Shown one piece after another: positions 34,668-44,864 of a DNA stretch of 64,000 nucleotides. Numbering within the stretch: position 1 is the stretch's first letter; every line of letters starts with the position of its first letter. The notes under the pieces were generated by a model that saw only the letters and a list, made by a program, of their open reading frames with translations, did no database searches and was not told where the DNA came from. This DNA comes from an uncultured Muribaculaceae bacterium (GTDB lineage: Bacteria > Bacteroidota > Bacteroidia > Bacteroidales > Muribaculaceae). The DNA is taken from assembly GCA_947174635.1 (NCBI GenBank), contig CAMWJS010000004.1, positions 37,090 to 101,089 of the forward strand, in the 5' to 3' direction. The translations under genes and the position numbers were made by a program.

Positions 34668-37496
34668 TTATTCGGCAGGTGACATTTCAAGCTGCACACG
34701 ATTGGCGGGAACCACTGTTTCAGCGGCGAAAGCCGCCACGTCGGCCGGGGTCAGACTCTCGACAATCCCGGTGTAGCCGTTGTGCATGTCGCGGCCGAAC
34801 TTGTCAAACATGCGAAGCACCGTTACCCAGTAGCTATTGTTCTCGATGTTCTGCGCATACGATTTAAGCATATATTGCTTTATTTTCAGCAAATCGTCAT
34901 CAGATATATTGGCCGGGTCGGCAAGGCTGTCGGCCGTTTCGGCCACGATAGCGAATGTCGAGTCGGCGTTTTCGGGAGCGACACGGATATACACCGGCAT
35001 GATGAAATTGGAGGGGTCGTCGCCGTTCATGCCTGCCCCTACACCGCCGTGAGCCTTTATGGAGTAGGTCCAGCCACGGTCCTCGCGCAAGTCTTTGAGC
35101 AGAGCCGACTGCACGAGACTTCCGAACGCGTGACCTTTGATTACGTTTGTCAGATTGTATTCACACGGACTGTTGTAGAACGTATATGCGATGGTCTGCG
35201 GGGTCTCCATCGGAGTGGTGAATCGCTTATGCTGACGCCCGCGGATATAATGATAACCGATATCCTGCGGCTTCTCACGGCGTCCGGCAGCGGGAAGCGA
35301 CGCGACATAGCGCTCGACAAGCTGACGAAGCGAGTCGGTATCGAAATCGCCCACAATATAAAAGTCGAAGTCAGTCATGTCGCCAAAACGATCGCGGTGC
35401 ATTGCGATGATACGGTCATAGCTCACCTTGTCAAGGTCATCCTTGCTGAGCTTTGCGCCCAGAGGGTGGCGGTCATAAACATAATAGTGGATTGAGTCGG
35501 CCATGGTGAACGTCGGGTTGCTATTCTGCGACGACAGCTTCATGCGGTGGTTTTCGATAATTGAACTGAAAGCCTGGTCATCGCGTTCGGGCTGAGTGGC
35601 CTTGAGGTAGATCAACTGCATCGCGGTCTCCATATCCGAAGCCGTCGTGGAGGCGAGTATGCGCTCCTCCATATTGTCAATCGAGACATCGACACGCACA
35701 CTCTTTCCGGCCGTCATACGGCGCAGGTCGGTGGCGGTATGTCCGCCGTAGGCGCCGGCAGCCAGGACGTCGTTTACCAGATGGTACTCAGGAGCCAGCC
35801 CGGGATTGTATCCGGCCGAAAAACCGCCGGGAGAATATCCCGCCACCAGCACCTGGTCGGGGCTGTAGGAAGTCTTTTTGATATGCATGCGTATGCCGTT
35901 TGACAGTGTCCATACCGTCGAACCGAAGAGGCTGTCGGTCTCCTCGGCCACTATCGAACCGGCTACAGGCATCTGGGCAAGCAGCGGTTTGCCGAGGTCA
36001 TGCACCGTGTAGGGTACGAGCGCCGACTCGTCGACCGAAGCATACGCATCGGCAAGAGCGGCGTCGGTCAGCTCTACCTCATTGTTGCCGGGAAGATATG
36101 CGATAAGCACCACATTGGCGCAGTCGGGACGGACAACCGAACGGATATAGTCGTTGACCTGGGGAAGGCCGACCTGCCCCAACACACCTTTCATCATCTT
36201 ATAATACTGCTCCTGCGAGGGAAGCGCCCCTCCGTCGAGATAATGACGCACATAAACCCTGGCATACTGCGTATTGGTGGTCTTGGAGCGGCCGGTGAAC
36301 TGACGGTCGAGTCTGGCGCGTTCGTCAAGCTTGGCCCGCTGAATTTCCGTATCTGTAAATCCGTACAGGGCGGCGCGGCGGAGCTCCGCGGCGAGGGCGT
36401 TGACACATTCGGCCTCACGTCCGGTCGTGGTGACGGCGCGCACCATCAGCGCGTCGCGCGAACGCGACAGTAGGAACTGACGGTCGCCGATGCCGACATT
36501 CGACATCAGCGTGCCGGTTGAAGTCTCGAGGTCGGTCAGACGCTCGGCAAGCATGTCCACGACAAGGTCGCGGGCGAGTTCGCGACGGAGCTCGTTGATT
36601 GTGTTGACATCGCTGTCGGGCAGATTGTCGTGCTTGATGAATATCTGCACCACGGGGGTGACCTGCTCGGGGTCTGACTGCACTGTAGCTATGATTTTGT
36701 CATTGTCGGGCACAACAGCCTTTTCGGGCGTCACATTGAAAGAGGGGCGCTCCACATCGGCCCACAGTTCCTTTATTTTCGCCTCAATCACGTCGGGATT
36801 GACATCTCCGACCACGATTACGCACTGGTTTTCGGGATAATACCACCGTTTGTAGTAATCGCGGAGAGCGTCGTAGGGGAAGTTTTCCACCACCGACACC
36901 AACCCTATCGGCATACGGCGGCCGTAAATCGAATTGCCGTAGACAACCGGGGCCGCTTTTTCAAGCATACGGTTGTTGGCCGTGCCCTGACGCTGACGCC
37001 ACTCCCCTTTTATCACACCGCGCTCTGCGTCGATATCGGCATCGGCAAGCGTCAGGTCATGGCTCCAGTCGCGCAATATCAGCAGGCACGAATCGAGACT
37101 CGACTGACGCGCGGTCGGCACGTCGCAGATATTGTAGACCGTCTCGTCGGTCGAAGTATAGGCATTGAGATTGGCACCGAATTTCACTCCTATCGACTCC
37201 AGGTACGATATAAGCGAGTTGCCGGGAAAATGCCTGGTGCCGTTGAAGCACATGTGCTCCAGAAAATGCGCAAGTCCGCGCTGGTTCTCCTCTTCGTTGA
37301 CCGAGCCTACACGCTGCGCGATGAAGAAATCGGCACAGTTGGCAGGCGTCTGATTGTGGCGTATGTAATATGTAAGTCCGTTGGGAAGCGTGCCGATGCG
37401 CACATCGGCATCGACGGGCAGTTTATTGAGTCGGGATGCTCCCGCGGCAAAAGACAGCAGTCCGAGGAGCACGATAAATATATTCAGTCTTTTCAT
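34668..37496 (-). CDS. M16 (insulinase/pitrilysin) zinc metallopeptidase
   Basis: The 942-residue protein has a signal peptide (residues 1-20) and both halves of a pitrilysin-type enzyme. The inverted zinc motif HFLEH is at 77-81 (AHFLEHMCFNGT), with the distal Glu in DAERGVIKGEW. The second half is an inactive M16_C-like repeat with the R/Y substrate-binding region (CEYNLTNVIKG... GWTYSIKAHGG). Such enzymes cleave peptides and small unfolded proteins inside a closed chamber. It is the last gene of an operon with a TonB-dependent receptor, 9 nt after the DUF6850 gene, which suggests periplasmic digestion of an imported polypeptide, as for FusC and PqqL in enterobacteria. Confidence 0.92.
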   Translation of the reverse strand: MKRLNIFIVLLGLLSFAAGASRLNKLPVDADVRIGTLPNGLTYYIRHNQTPANCADFFIAQRVGSVNEEENQRGLAHFLEHMCFNGTRHFPGNSLISYLESIGVKFGANLNAYTSTDETVYNICDVPTARQSSLDSCLLILRDWSHDLTLADADIDAERGVIKGEWRQRQGTANNRMLEKAAPVVYGNSIYGRRMPIGLVSVVENFPYDALRDYYKRWYYPENQCVIVVGDVNPDVIEAKIKELWADVERPSFNVTPEKAVVPDNDKIIATVQSDPEQVTPVVQIFIKHDNLPDSDVNTINELRRELARDLVVDMLAERLTDLETSTGTLMSNVGIGDRQFLLSRSRDALMVRAVTTTGREAECVNALAAELRRAALYGFTDTEIQRAKLDERARLDRQFTGRSKTTNTQYARVYVRHYLDGGALPSQEQYYKMMKGVLGQVGLPQVNDYIRSVVRPDCANVVLIAYLPGNNEVELTDAALADAYASVDESALVPYTVHDLGKPLLAQMPVAGSIVAEETDSLFGSTVWTLSNGIRMHIKKTSYSPDQVLVAGYSPGGFSAGYNPGLAPEYHLVNDVLAAGAYGGHTATDLRRMTAGKSVRVDVSIDNMEERILASTTASDMETAMQLIYLKATQPERDDQAFSSIIENHRMKLSSQNSNPTFTMADSIHYYVYDRHPLGAKLSKDDLDKVSYDRIIAMHRDRFGDMTDFDFYIVGDFDTDSLRQLVERYVASLPAAGRREKPQDIGYHYIRGRQHKRFTTPMETPQTIAYTFYNSPCEYNLTNVIKGHAFGSLVQSALLKDLREDRGWTYSIKAHGGVGAGMNGDDPSNFIMPVYIRVAPENADSTFAIVAETADSLADPANISDDDLLKIKQYMLKSYAQNIENNSYWVTVLRMFDKFGRDMHNGYTGIVESLTPADVAAFAAETVVPANRVQLEMSPAE

Positions 37497-37505
37497 ATTT
37501 GTTAC

Positions 37506-39047
37506 TTAAAAAATAAATGAAAGCGAAGCATCGACACAGTCGGCATGCACACCTTGAGTGTAGCTGCTTCGGAAATAGGAGACAGAGATGCCCAGGGCAT
37601 AGCGGTCGCTGACCGCACGCGAGATGTCGGCGCGGACTCCCGCCAGTGTGTGGCTGCGCGACAATATGTCGTAGCGCCGTATATCGGTCGACTGCATCCC
37701 TGCGGGTATGCTGCCGTTGTAAGGGAGTTCGCAGATATTGTCGACAGGAAGCGTGCATGCCACATCGACCGACACTGCCGCGTGCCACGCCCCGCCGATA
37801 GTGCGCGCCCCCTTGACGGTGATTGCGGGCGCGACCGACGACAGCAGCAGCCGTCGATGCGGGTCGGCGTATGACTCGTCGCTGCGGTTCCATTCCACCC
37901 GGGGATTGACCGACAGCAATGCCGACCTCTCCGGACGCCACTGCCACAGGAGATTGACGCCGGCCTCGGTCACAATGTGGCGGTAGAGGCTCAATGAGCC
38001 GAGCTGAGGATATATACTCGCAGCCGGATCGCCGAAGATGTTCTCCGAACCGATGCGTTTTCCGTGGGTCAGCGACACCGTGGCGGCGAAATCATGCACG
38101 CGCCCCGGAGCCAGCCACCCCGCAGAGGCCGACAGCCGGTTGTCGGTCGCCGACTGTAGTGGAAGCTTGTTGAGCGCGGTCAGTATATGGTCGAATCTGA
38201 ACGATGTGACCTCTACCGACGCCACCGCACCGCGGCGCGACGACGGAAACAGATTGGCCGTAGCGCCCCACCGGTGACCGTTGTAGTAATGGCTGTATCC
38301 GAGTCCGGCAAAACGCTCGTAATGGGTTCCGAGTCCGGTCAGATGCCATATCCGGTTGTCGCTCAACTCGTTGACAAACTCGATATCGCACGACTGCTTG
38401 TACTTGCGGTAACCGGCCGAAATGCCGGCATGGTAGTCGGAGTTGCCGATGCGTACGGCTCCCCCCGCGGCGATGTCAAGGCGTCCGGTCGTATTGCGCG
38501 GACGGGGGTCGACATTACGGTAATAAAGTCCGGCGTCGTAGGATGCCGATGCGCCCCACGCCCAGCGGTCGTTATGGTCGGCATATCCCCCGGCAAAGCT
38601 GTATGTCTCCATACGCATGTCGCCGCCAATCGAATCGGCGGTGAAATAGGGATAAATCATGTCGGCGTCAGAACTTTCGTTCCAGCACACGCCGCGCCGG
38701 CGTCCGTTGCGGTAGGATGCGCTCCCCCATAGCGTCGACGACTTGTGCTTTATGCAGCTGTCGGCCGTAAAACCCCACGCCGCAGAGCCCTTGCCGCGCT
38801 GCACGTCGACGGCACGGTTGCCGCCGCTGTAGTCATAGTCCGCCGAAATAGCGCTGTAGTCATACGGCTGTTCCCATTGCCTGACGGCCGGATTGTCGTA
38901 CGCCTCCCGGGCCATCGTGCGCATCATGTCTGAATGCCGCGCGATACGTTGTGCCACCGTCACGACAGCGGCAGTGTCTGCCTCCAGCCCTGAAGCCGGG
39001 GCAGCCACTGCGAGCGCCATCAGTATTATTACCGTTGATTTTTTCAT
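37506..39047 (-). CDS. DUF6850-type outer-membrane beta-barrel protein
   Basis: The 513-residue protein has a signal peptide (cleavage near ASG, residue 20) and many alternating amphipathic strands rich in Tyr, Trp and Gly. It ends in ASLSFIF, a C-terminal Phe as expected for Bam-inserted barrels. It agrees with the DUF6850 family that accompanies DUF4876 proteins in Bacteroidales. Function is unknown; in this operon it may be a partner of the TonB receptor at the outer membrane. Its start overlaps the DUF4876 stop by four bases. Confidence 0.8.
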   Translation of the reverse strand: MKKSTVIILMALAVAAPASGLEADTAAVVTVAQRIARHSDMMRTMAREAYDNPAVRQWEQPYDYSAISADYDYSGGNRAVDVQRGKGSAAWGFTADSCIKHKSSTLWGSASYRNGRRRGVCWNESSDADMIYPYFTADSIGGDMRMETYSFAGGYADHNDRWAWGASASYDAGLYYRNVDPRPRNTTGRLDIAAGGAVRIGNSDYHAGISAGYRKYKQSCDIEFVNELSDNRIWHLTGLGTHYERFAGLGYSHYYNGHRWGATANLFPSSRRGAVASVEVTSFRFDHILTALNKLPLQSATDNRLSASAGWLAPGRVHDFAATVSLTHGKRIGSENIFGDPAASIYPQLGSLSLYRHIVTEAGVNLLWQWRPERSALLSVNPRVEWNRSDESYADPHRRLLLSSVAPAITVKGARTIGGAWHAAVSVDVACTLPVDNICELPYNGSIPAGMQSTDIRRYDILSRSHTLAGVRADISRAVSDRYALGISVSYFRSSYTQGVHADCVDASLSFIF

Positions 39048-40318
39048 TTTATCGGGGTGACGCCATCATAAGTGCGTGTGGTGCAAGGTGTGCCGTCAGC
39101 GTCGATTGCAGTTCCCTGAAGTTCGATTTCCGACGGAGTCACACGGGCGTTGAAGTCTTCTGTCGAGTTGTTGGTATCCTTGAATACGGGGTTGCCTGCT
39201 TCGTTCAGATAGAGCATCTTGCGGCGTATACCCTTGAAGAAACGGGTCTTGTCCGACGAGTTCTGTGCCACATAGCTCCACCCGCAGTCAAGAGCCGGAG
39301 AGGTCACGTTCCACACATAATTGTCGCGGGGCGAGATATTAACCACGTCAACCACCCATTCGTTGGGAAGTTTGTAGCAGTCCTTTTTGGTCATTGTGAA
39401 CGCCCCCGCTGCCGTTACAAGGTCATAGGTCGCGGTATATGCATAATCTTCAAGGAATTGCTCGGCCGATACTCCAAGACGGGCAATACCGAACGCACGC
39501 TGCGACTGGTCGAGGATGGTGATTGAACGCGAATAGCTGAACACCTTGTCCATGTTGGGAACATCGGGATTGTCGGTATCCTGCTGAGAGGCCACCTGCG
39601 ACTCGTCATACCACTCCACATCGGCATGCGTAAGGTCGAACGAGTTTTCCGACGCCCGGTTGGCACGGTCGCACATCAGGAAATATTCGCCGGGCTGCAC
39701 CGGGAACCGGGTGCCGTCGCCGGGAACGGTGAAAAGCGTGCGCACCACCACATGGGTAGGCATCACATCGGGGGTGTAGTCATATTTCTGAATAGTCGAG
39801 AAGTCCGATTCAAACAGGGTCAGACCGTCGGCATAAATCACCTTGTCGGTGTTGTTGTAGAGCTTGATGTAGCTGTCGCGGTTCTGCGCGCCGGTGGCGT
39901 TGGTGGTTCCGGTGTTGAATACCTCGGCGATGATCAGGTCGTCGGCCTCGATGGTGTTGTAGGCGGTGAGGTTGACGGCATTCTCGCCGGACGTAATCCT
40001 GACACTCTGCGACATGGCACGCATTGTCGTCTCGACGCCGTTGGCCATCAGCACATGCGCTGTGTATGTGATGTCATAGAGGCCCTCGGTCAGTTCTATG
40101 TCGGCTGCCGATGTGAATCTCTTGACCTCGTTGGTCGATACGTTTTTAAACAGGTACTCCTCGTCGAGGATGGTAGCCGAAGTGATTTCCTCGGGCAGGT
40201 TGACGGTGACGCTGACCGGATAGTACGCCACGGGGGTGTCATCGTCGGAGCATGATGTCAGCTGCACTGACATGCCGCCGAGCAGGGCGGCTGCAAGGAT
40301 AAATTTTGCGATTTTCAT
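39044..40318 (-). CDS. DUF4876-type surface lipoprotein
   Basis: The 424-residue protein has a lipoprotein signal (GGMSVQLTSC, Cys at 23) followed by SDDD, a pattern associated with export of lipoproteins to the cell surface in Bacteroidota. The first domain (VSVTVNLPEEITSATILDEEY) is fibronectin-like; the rest contains a lamin-tail-like stretch (DLIIAEVFNTGTTNA...DSYIKLYNNTD). Families of this kind occur next to TonB receptors and are presumed to bind the substrate. No enzyme motif is seen. It lies 51 nt after the receptor gene. Confidence 0.82.
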   Translation of the reverse strand: MKIAKFILAAALLGGMSVQLTSCSDDDTPVAYYPVSVTVNLPEEITSATILDEEYLFKNVSTNEVKRFTSAADIELTEGLYDITYTAHVLMANGVETTMRAMSQSVRITSGENAVNLTAYNTIEADDLIIAEVFNTGTTNATGAQNRDSYIKLYNNTDKVIYADGLTLFESDFSTIQKYDYTPDVMPTHVVVRTLFTVPGDGTRFPVQPGEYFLMCDRANRASENSFDLTHADVEWYDESQVASQQDTDNPDVPNMDKVFSYSRSITILDQSQRAFGIARLGVSAEQFLEDYAYTATYDLVTAAGAFTMTKKDCYKLPNEWVVDVVNISPRDNYVWNVTSPALDCGWSYVAQNSSDKTRFFKGIRRKMLYLNEAGNPVFKDTNNSTEDFNARVTPSEIELQGTAIDADGTPCTTRTYDGVTPIK

Positions 40319-40369
40319 CTGTCGGTTGTTTATTATTTGTTTATAATTTGATTTAAATATTTTATGCTT

Positions 40370-43153
40370 CTATAATGTCACCGTAGCCTCCATGCCGAAG
40401 TAAGCTTCCGACGTGCGGCGCACTTTAAGTCCGCTGTTGGTATAGTAGTCGGGCAGACAGTCGAGGATGCGGTTGACAAACGCCGAAATCCTTAGCCGGC
40501 GGCCTATCTGTTTGGTTGCCTTCAGATTGACATACATCGCCATCGGCACGCGCTGCGTCTCGAACACCGCGGGGCTGTAGTAATTGACAAGATGCTGCAG
40601 CATCGGATCCTGTGCGTCGGCCTCGGTGAAAGGATGCAGCCGGCCGTCGGCGGCCGAGAGGTAGCTCACCGGCATCGGGTTTTCTTCAAGGCGGCGCTGT
40701 TTCGTCCACCACGTGCTCTGTATGGTGGTGGTGAAAATCAGTCCCCACCGCGGTATCTGGGTGTCAAACATGAAACTGGTCGAAAACCTGTCGTTGGCAC
40801 GGCCGTCGGTCGTGTCGTAAAGTCCGACATAGAGGTCGCTCACCGACGTGCTGCCCACAACGGTATTCACCGGCTTGTAGAGCATCTGTGAGTTGGAGTA
40901 GATGGTGTGGAACCAGGCGCCGGTCACGGTCAGCGCCGTGCGCAGCGGTTGCCATCGCGCGGTGGTCAGCTGCAGCTCCACCCCCTGCTTGTCGACGCGG
41001 GTGCCGTTTGTCACCCTGCTGTAGCCGTCGAGTATCGTCCGGTCGGCGTAAGGCAGGTTGTCGAGCGACGGAGGCCCGGTCAGAGCCGAAGGGTCGATGG
41101 CCGAGGCGTCATAACGGCGGTAGGTATAGGTGTCGTAGACCGCCGAATAGCGGAATCCCGACCTGAGGCGCTCTTCGAAATATGTGACCGACAGGCGGTT
41201 CTTGCCCCATGTCATGCCCAGACGCACCTCCCATTTGCGGTTGCGGGCGGCTCGGAGCTCATAGTTGGTGGGGTCGGTGATATACGTGCGCAGGTTGACC
41301 CTTGAATATTCCTCCGGATTACGCACGTCATAGTATCCGAGCTGCACGAAATCGGCATAATGCACCTGCGGGAACAGATAGTCAATCGTCGGCATGCGTG
41401 TGGTCAGGCCATAGCCGCCTCCGACAGTGAATGTCATCGGAAGCGAATTGACGGTGAACGACGGGAATGTCCATTCGGCGTTCACGCGGGGGTCGAAATA
41501 CGGTCGTCCCGACAGATAATAGCGGCTGTCGAGCCCGGCCAGCACTATCATGCGCACACCCGCCTGAGCCTGCAGCCTGCTCTCTCCCGCAAGCACTGTC
41601 ACTCCGTCCTCCAGATATGCCGACACGGTGTTGAGCGCAGGGATGTCGCTGAATGCGCGCGGACGTGCTGTCCATCCGCCCGACAACGGCTTAAGCAGGT
41701 CATACACCTGCCCCCGTCCGTAATTCTTTGCAAAAGTATATTCAACTCCCGCCTTGTATTTGTGCAGCCACACTCCTTTTGACAGCGAACCGGCCGCATG
41801 CGCCTTTGCCGTCACATCCACCGGACGCCCGTCACTCAGAAAATCGGCCAGATACGGCGACAGCAGATAACGTCCGTCATGCACACCCTCCTCCATCGAG
41901 GTCGGCGCCAGAGGCGTTCCGTTCGGTGTCACCTGCTTCCGGCGGGTAAGGCGGTCGGAAGTGTAATTGGCCGAGACATTTACTCCCGCCGACTCTATCC
42001 ACGCAAGTTGCGGCAATGTCACGGTCAGATCGGACGCCACGCCGAAACGGTTGTACCGGCTTTCGTACAGGTCGATTTTGCGCTGGTTCAGGTCGGGGTC
42101 GACTCTGGCATTATCGAACGAACCGGTATAATCGGCCGACATATTCCAGCTGTATACCGCACGCCTGCTTTCACGACGCATCCTCGAACGCACCGACACA
42201 TTGACCCGTTTATAGTTTTCAAGGTTGTCGCGTGGGTCGATTTTTGAATCAAGATAACCCATATCGGCGTTGATGACATCCCCTTTCTCTCCTATGGCAA
42301 ACCCTTTGCCCAAAGAAAACAGTTTGCTGTATTCATCGGCCTTGAACCTCGCGGTCCATGGCGTGGCCCGGCGTATGCGGCGTATATTCACCACGCCCGA
42401 TGTCAGATTGCCGTACTCTGCCGACGGAATGCCGCGCATCACCTCGACGCTCTCGATGTTGTCAGTCGATATGGTGCGCATGTCTACGCCGCGGTTCACC
42501 GTCGTACGCGCATAGGCGGCGTCGCCCGACGATGCGCCCGGCACCTGTGTCAGCGCCGCGTCCGTATTGACCGCCGCCCCGTCCACCACAAACGACGTGC
42601 CCAGGGCCGATATTGCATAATCGTCCGTAACCGTCGTAGACCCCGACGGCGACGAAAAGCCTGTTTCGCGGAGCGATATTGAATTGACCTGCCCCATGTC
42701 AGGGGTCTTGCTAATGTTGCCCGGCAACAGTTCGAGCAGGTCAGTGAAACTCGTAGGCTGCAGATGCGCCATCGCATCGCGGTCAATACGCGAGCCCGAC
42801 GTCAGCGACGTGTTTTCGCTTGCCGTCACAACCACCTCGCCAAGCGCATTGCCTCCGGCCGAAAGTGCCGTATTCAGTGTCCTGTCGGAACTGAGATCAA
42901 TTTTTTCCTTCACGTCGGCATAGCCGATATAACTTATTGTGACCGTATATCTTCCTTCGGCAAGCCTGATTGCCCAGCGGCCGTCGCCGTCGGCATGCGT
43001 TCCCACCTTTCCATCCCCCACCTTCACCGAGGCAAACGGCAGTGGTTCGCCGTCTCCCTTGTCAGTAACAATGCCCGAAAGGACAAAATCAGTCCCTGTC
43101 GACTTTGCCACTGCAAAAATTATTATAGATATGGTCAGAAAGAATTTACTCAT
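40370..43153 (-). CDS. TonB-dependent receptor
   Basis: The 927-residue protein has a signal peptide, an N-terminal carboxypeptidase-like regulatory domain (VLSGIVTDKGDGEPLPFASVKV, residues 25-110), a plug domain (about 115-260, with VEVMRGIPSAEYGNLTSGVVNI) and a large barrel. It imports a substrate across the outer membrane using TonB energy. There is no SusD partner, so a glycan is less likely than a peptide, protein or metal complex. First gene of a four-gene operon that ends in an M16 peptidase. Confidence 0.93.
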   Translation of the reverse strand: MSKFFLTISIIIFAVAKSTGTDFVLSGIVTDKGDGEPLPFASVKVGDGKVGTHADGDGRWAIRLAEGRYTVTISYIGYADVKEKIDLSSDRTLNTALSAGGNALGEVVVTASENTSLTSGSRIDRDAMAHLQPTSFTDLLELLPGNISKTPDMGQVNSISLRETGFSSPSGSTTVTDDYAISALGTSFVVDGAAVNTDAALTQVPGASSGDAAYARTTVNRGVDMRTISTDNIESVEVMRGIPSAEYGNLTSGVVNIRRIRRATPWTARFKADEYSKLFSLGKGFAIGEKGDVINADMGYLDSKIDPRDNLENYKRVNVSVRSRMRRESRRAVYSWNMSADYTGSFDNARVDPDLNQRKIDLYESRYNRFGVASDLTVTLPQLAWIESAGVNVSANYTSDRLTRRKQVTPNGTPLAPTSMEEGVHDGRYLLSPYLADFLSDGRPVDVTAKAHAAGSLSKGVWLHKYKAGVEYTFAKNYGRGQVYDLLKPLSGGWTARPRAFSDIPALNTVSAYLEDGVTVLAGESRLQAQAGVRMIVLAGLDSRYYLSGRPYFDPRVNAEWTFPSFTVNSLPMTFTVGGGYGLTTRMPTIDYLFPQVHYADFVQLGYYDVRNPEEYSRVNLRTYITDPTNYELRAARNRKWEVRLGMTWGKNRLSVTYFEERLRSGFRYSAVYDTYTYRRYDASAIDPSALTGPPSLDNLPYADRTILDGYSRVTNGTRVDKQGVELQLTTARWQPLRTALTVTGAWFHTIYSNSQMLYKPVNTVVGSTSVSDLYVGLYDTTDGRANDRFSTSFMFDTQIPRWGLIFTTTIQSTWWTKQRRLEENPMPVSYLSAADGRLHPFTEADAQDPMLQHLVNYYSPAVFETQRVPMAMYVNLKATKQIGRRLRISAFVNRILDCLPDYYTNSGLKVRRTSEAYFGMEATVTL

Positions 43154-43177
43154 CGGTTGCAGAAATGTCTATTTTTG

Positions 43178-43193
43178 TACTTGCAAAAGTACC
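43178..43193 (-). promoter_or_regulatory. Operator-like palindrome over a -7 box
   Basis: GTACTTGCAAAAGTAC is an inverted repeat (GTACTT/AAGTAC on the minus strand) that contains TACTTTTG, a -7 match, 32 nt before the receptor start. No TTG lies at normal distance, so activation or repression through the palindrome is plausible. Confidence 0.45.
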
Positions 43194-43701
43194 TCACAAC
43201 CGACTTTTGGGGAATACCCAAATTTAAGTAAATTCACCCCGCGAATACCCCTCCCCTACCTAAAACTAATTATCCCCCGCGCATTATAGCCTGATAAGCC
43301 CGGTAGGGCTAATAGGACTTATTAGGACTATTGGGCTATTACTCCCACCACCATTCTCCAGCAAGGGGCGCCGGACATGCGCCTATTGACGAGGGTATAT
43401 AAATTGCTTTACACCCATTTGTGATTAACATTATTTAACAACATCCATAGGAGTTTGAATAATAAATTCCCTATCTTTGGCTGATAATCAAGACTGCATG
43501 TTTTTTTTGGATAAACAACTGTTAAAATCTTTTTAACTTTTATAACGAAGATACACTACAACATGCCTTCCTGAAAAGGCGGAGAAATACGGCAATCCTC
43601 ACGTACACTATATGGAAAAACAACTTACCGATAATCTTAAAACGGCAGGATTGCACCACATGACATATCCTATTTTTTAACCATTAATAATCATCACAAT
43701 C
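43194..43701. other. Intergenic region with 9-bp array and possible promoter
   Basis: Bases 43288-43340 hold degenerate 9-bp units (GCCTGATAA, GCCCGGTAG, GGCTAATAG, GACTTATTA...). TATCTTTG at 43472-43479 fits a -7 box for the next gene but lacks a good -33, and leaves a leader of about 220 nt. A 22-codon frame starts at ATG 43612 (MEKQLTDN...); I cannot say if it is translated. Confidence 0.4.
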
Positions 43702-44307
43702 ATGAATCAACAACAGTACAAACTGGGCTGGCAGATTGCATGCTGGTCAACATTGGCAATTGCAGTTTTCTCTCTCCTCTCCATCGTTTCCTCTGTGTTC
43801 GGCATCATTTCCAGCCTTGCAGTAGGTGCTATCGGCTACGGCTTCTTTACCGCAGCCAACGAACTCACTAAAGCCGGCAATCCGGCCGCAACCGAAATGA
43901 AAGCTGCTGCAACCACCCTCTTCATGGTAACTGCAATCAACATTATCGGCATGATTATCAAAGTTGCTGTAAATCCCAATTCAGTATCAGGTTTCTCATT
44001 CATTATCGTCCTGGCCTCTCTGTTCGTCATCGCAGCCGCAATTTTAATAATCATGTTCAAGAACAAGATAGCAGTTGCGCTGCGTCACCTCAACCTTGAA
44101 AACAGTCTGTTCGGCCCCGGCATCCTCGTATATGCCATCGGCTGCATTCTGGTAGGTTTCGGTTTCTTCCTTTTTGGTATATCTCCCTCAGTCAGCACTC
44201 TCGGCACATTGGGTGTATTGACCGTAATCGGCGGCATCGCTGCCCTCGTTGGCGCTATCCTCTGGATTATCGGAATGTTCCAGTTAACCGAAAAAGCCAC
44301 AAAATAA
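43702..44307 (+). CDS. Small membrane protein of unknown function
   Basis: The 201-residue protein has six predicted membrane helices (about residues 15-50, 68-88, 96-117, 133-155 and 165-193), separated by short loops, and no charged catalytic motif. The N-terminal MNQQQYKLGWQIACW and the C-terminal LTEKATK are polar and probably cytoplasmic. I do not recognise the family. The gene is monocistronic with a long leader and a terminator. Confidence 0.7.
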   Translation: MNQQQYKLGWQIACWSTLAIAVFSLLSIVSSVFGIISSLAVGAIGYGFFTAANELTKAGNPAATEMKAAATTLFMVTAINIIGMIIKVAVNPNSVSGFSFIIVLASLFVIAAAILIIMFKNKIAVALRHLNLENSLFGPGILVYAIGCILVGFGFFLFGISPSVSTLGTLGVLTVIGGIAALVGAILWIIGMFQLTEKATK

Positions 44308-44327
44308 TCCACACATAACTACAATAC

Positions 44328-44366
44328 AATGAGAGCCGGCCTCCCCCACGGTAGCCGGCTCTCATT
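44328..44366 (+). terminator. Hairpin terminator
   Basis: AATGAGAGCCGGC (44328-44340) and GCCGGCTCTCATT (44354-44366) form a perfect 13-bp stem downstream of the membrane protein. Confidence 0.75.
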
Positions 44367-44864
44367 ATATATAAAAGAAGCGCGAACATATTGCGCTTGT
44401 AGTCCTACACACCGATGTGATATCAACATAAATTATCAGGACTATAATGCCATATAATGAAAATTTATTATCTTTGCATAGTTTTATCCCTTGCTGAAAG
44501 CCTGAAAGGGTAAGGGCGGGGGTAAGATGTGTATACATAAAGGCGTTACTGACGCTTTGGTTTTGACGCAGTAAGAATCTCGCAAATTCAAACACAGATT
44601 GTCAAAAACAAAGCAACGGGGAACGTCCCAAACGGTAATTGTATCCGGTTCCGAGACATTAGGTAGTTATTACCTATTGTCTTGGAATTGCAGACATACA
44701 ATTTCGTGGGGCTTTCAGCGTTGCTTGTTCCGACAATCTGGGCAATGCGAGAGCCTTTACTGCGTGGAACAAGTGACAGATTGGCTCCACGTTTTTTGTA
44801 TATATATGCCTTAACCATTATAGAATACTCATTGGGGAGCCATTGGATGAGTTTGTGACGATAA
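44367..44864. other. AT-rich region with decayed coding-like stretches
   Basis: TATCTTTG at 44469-44476 may be a -7 box for the following cluster. Between 44600 and 44966 short frames look coding (for example GEPLDEFVTINDKNYLLANQ in one plus-strand frame) but are broken by stops. They could be the lost 5' part of the WaaA-like gene or another relic. Confidence 0.4.
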
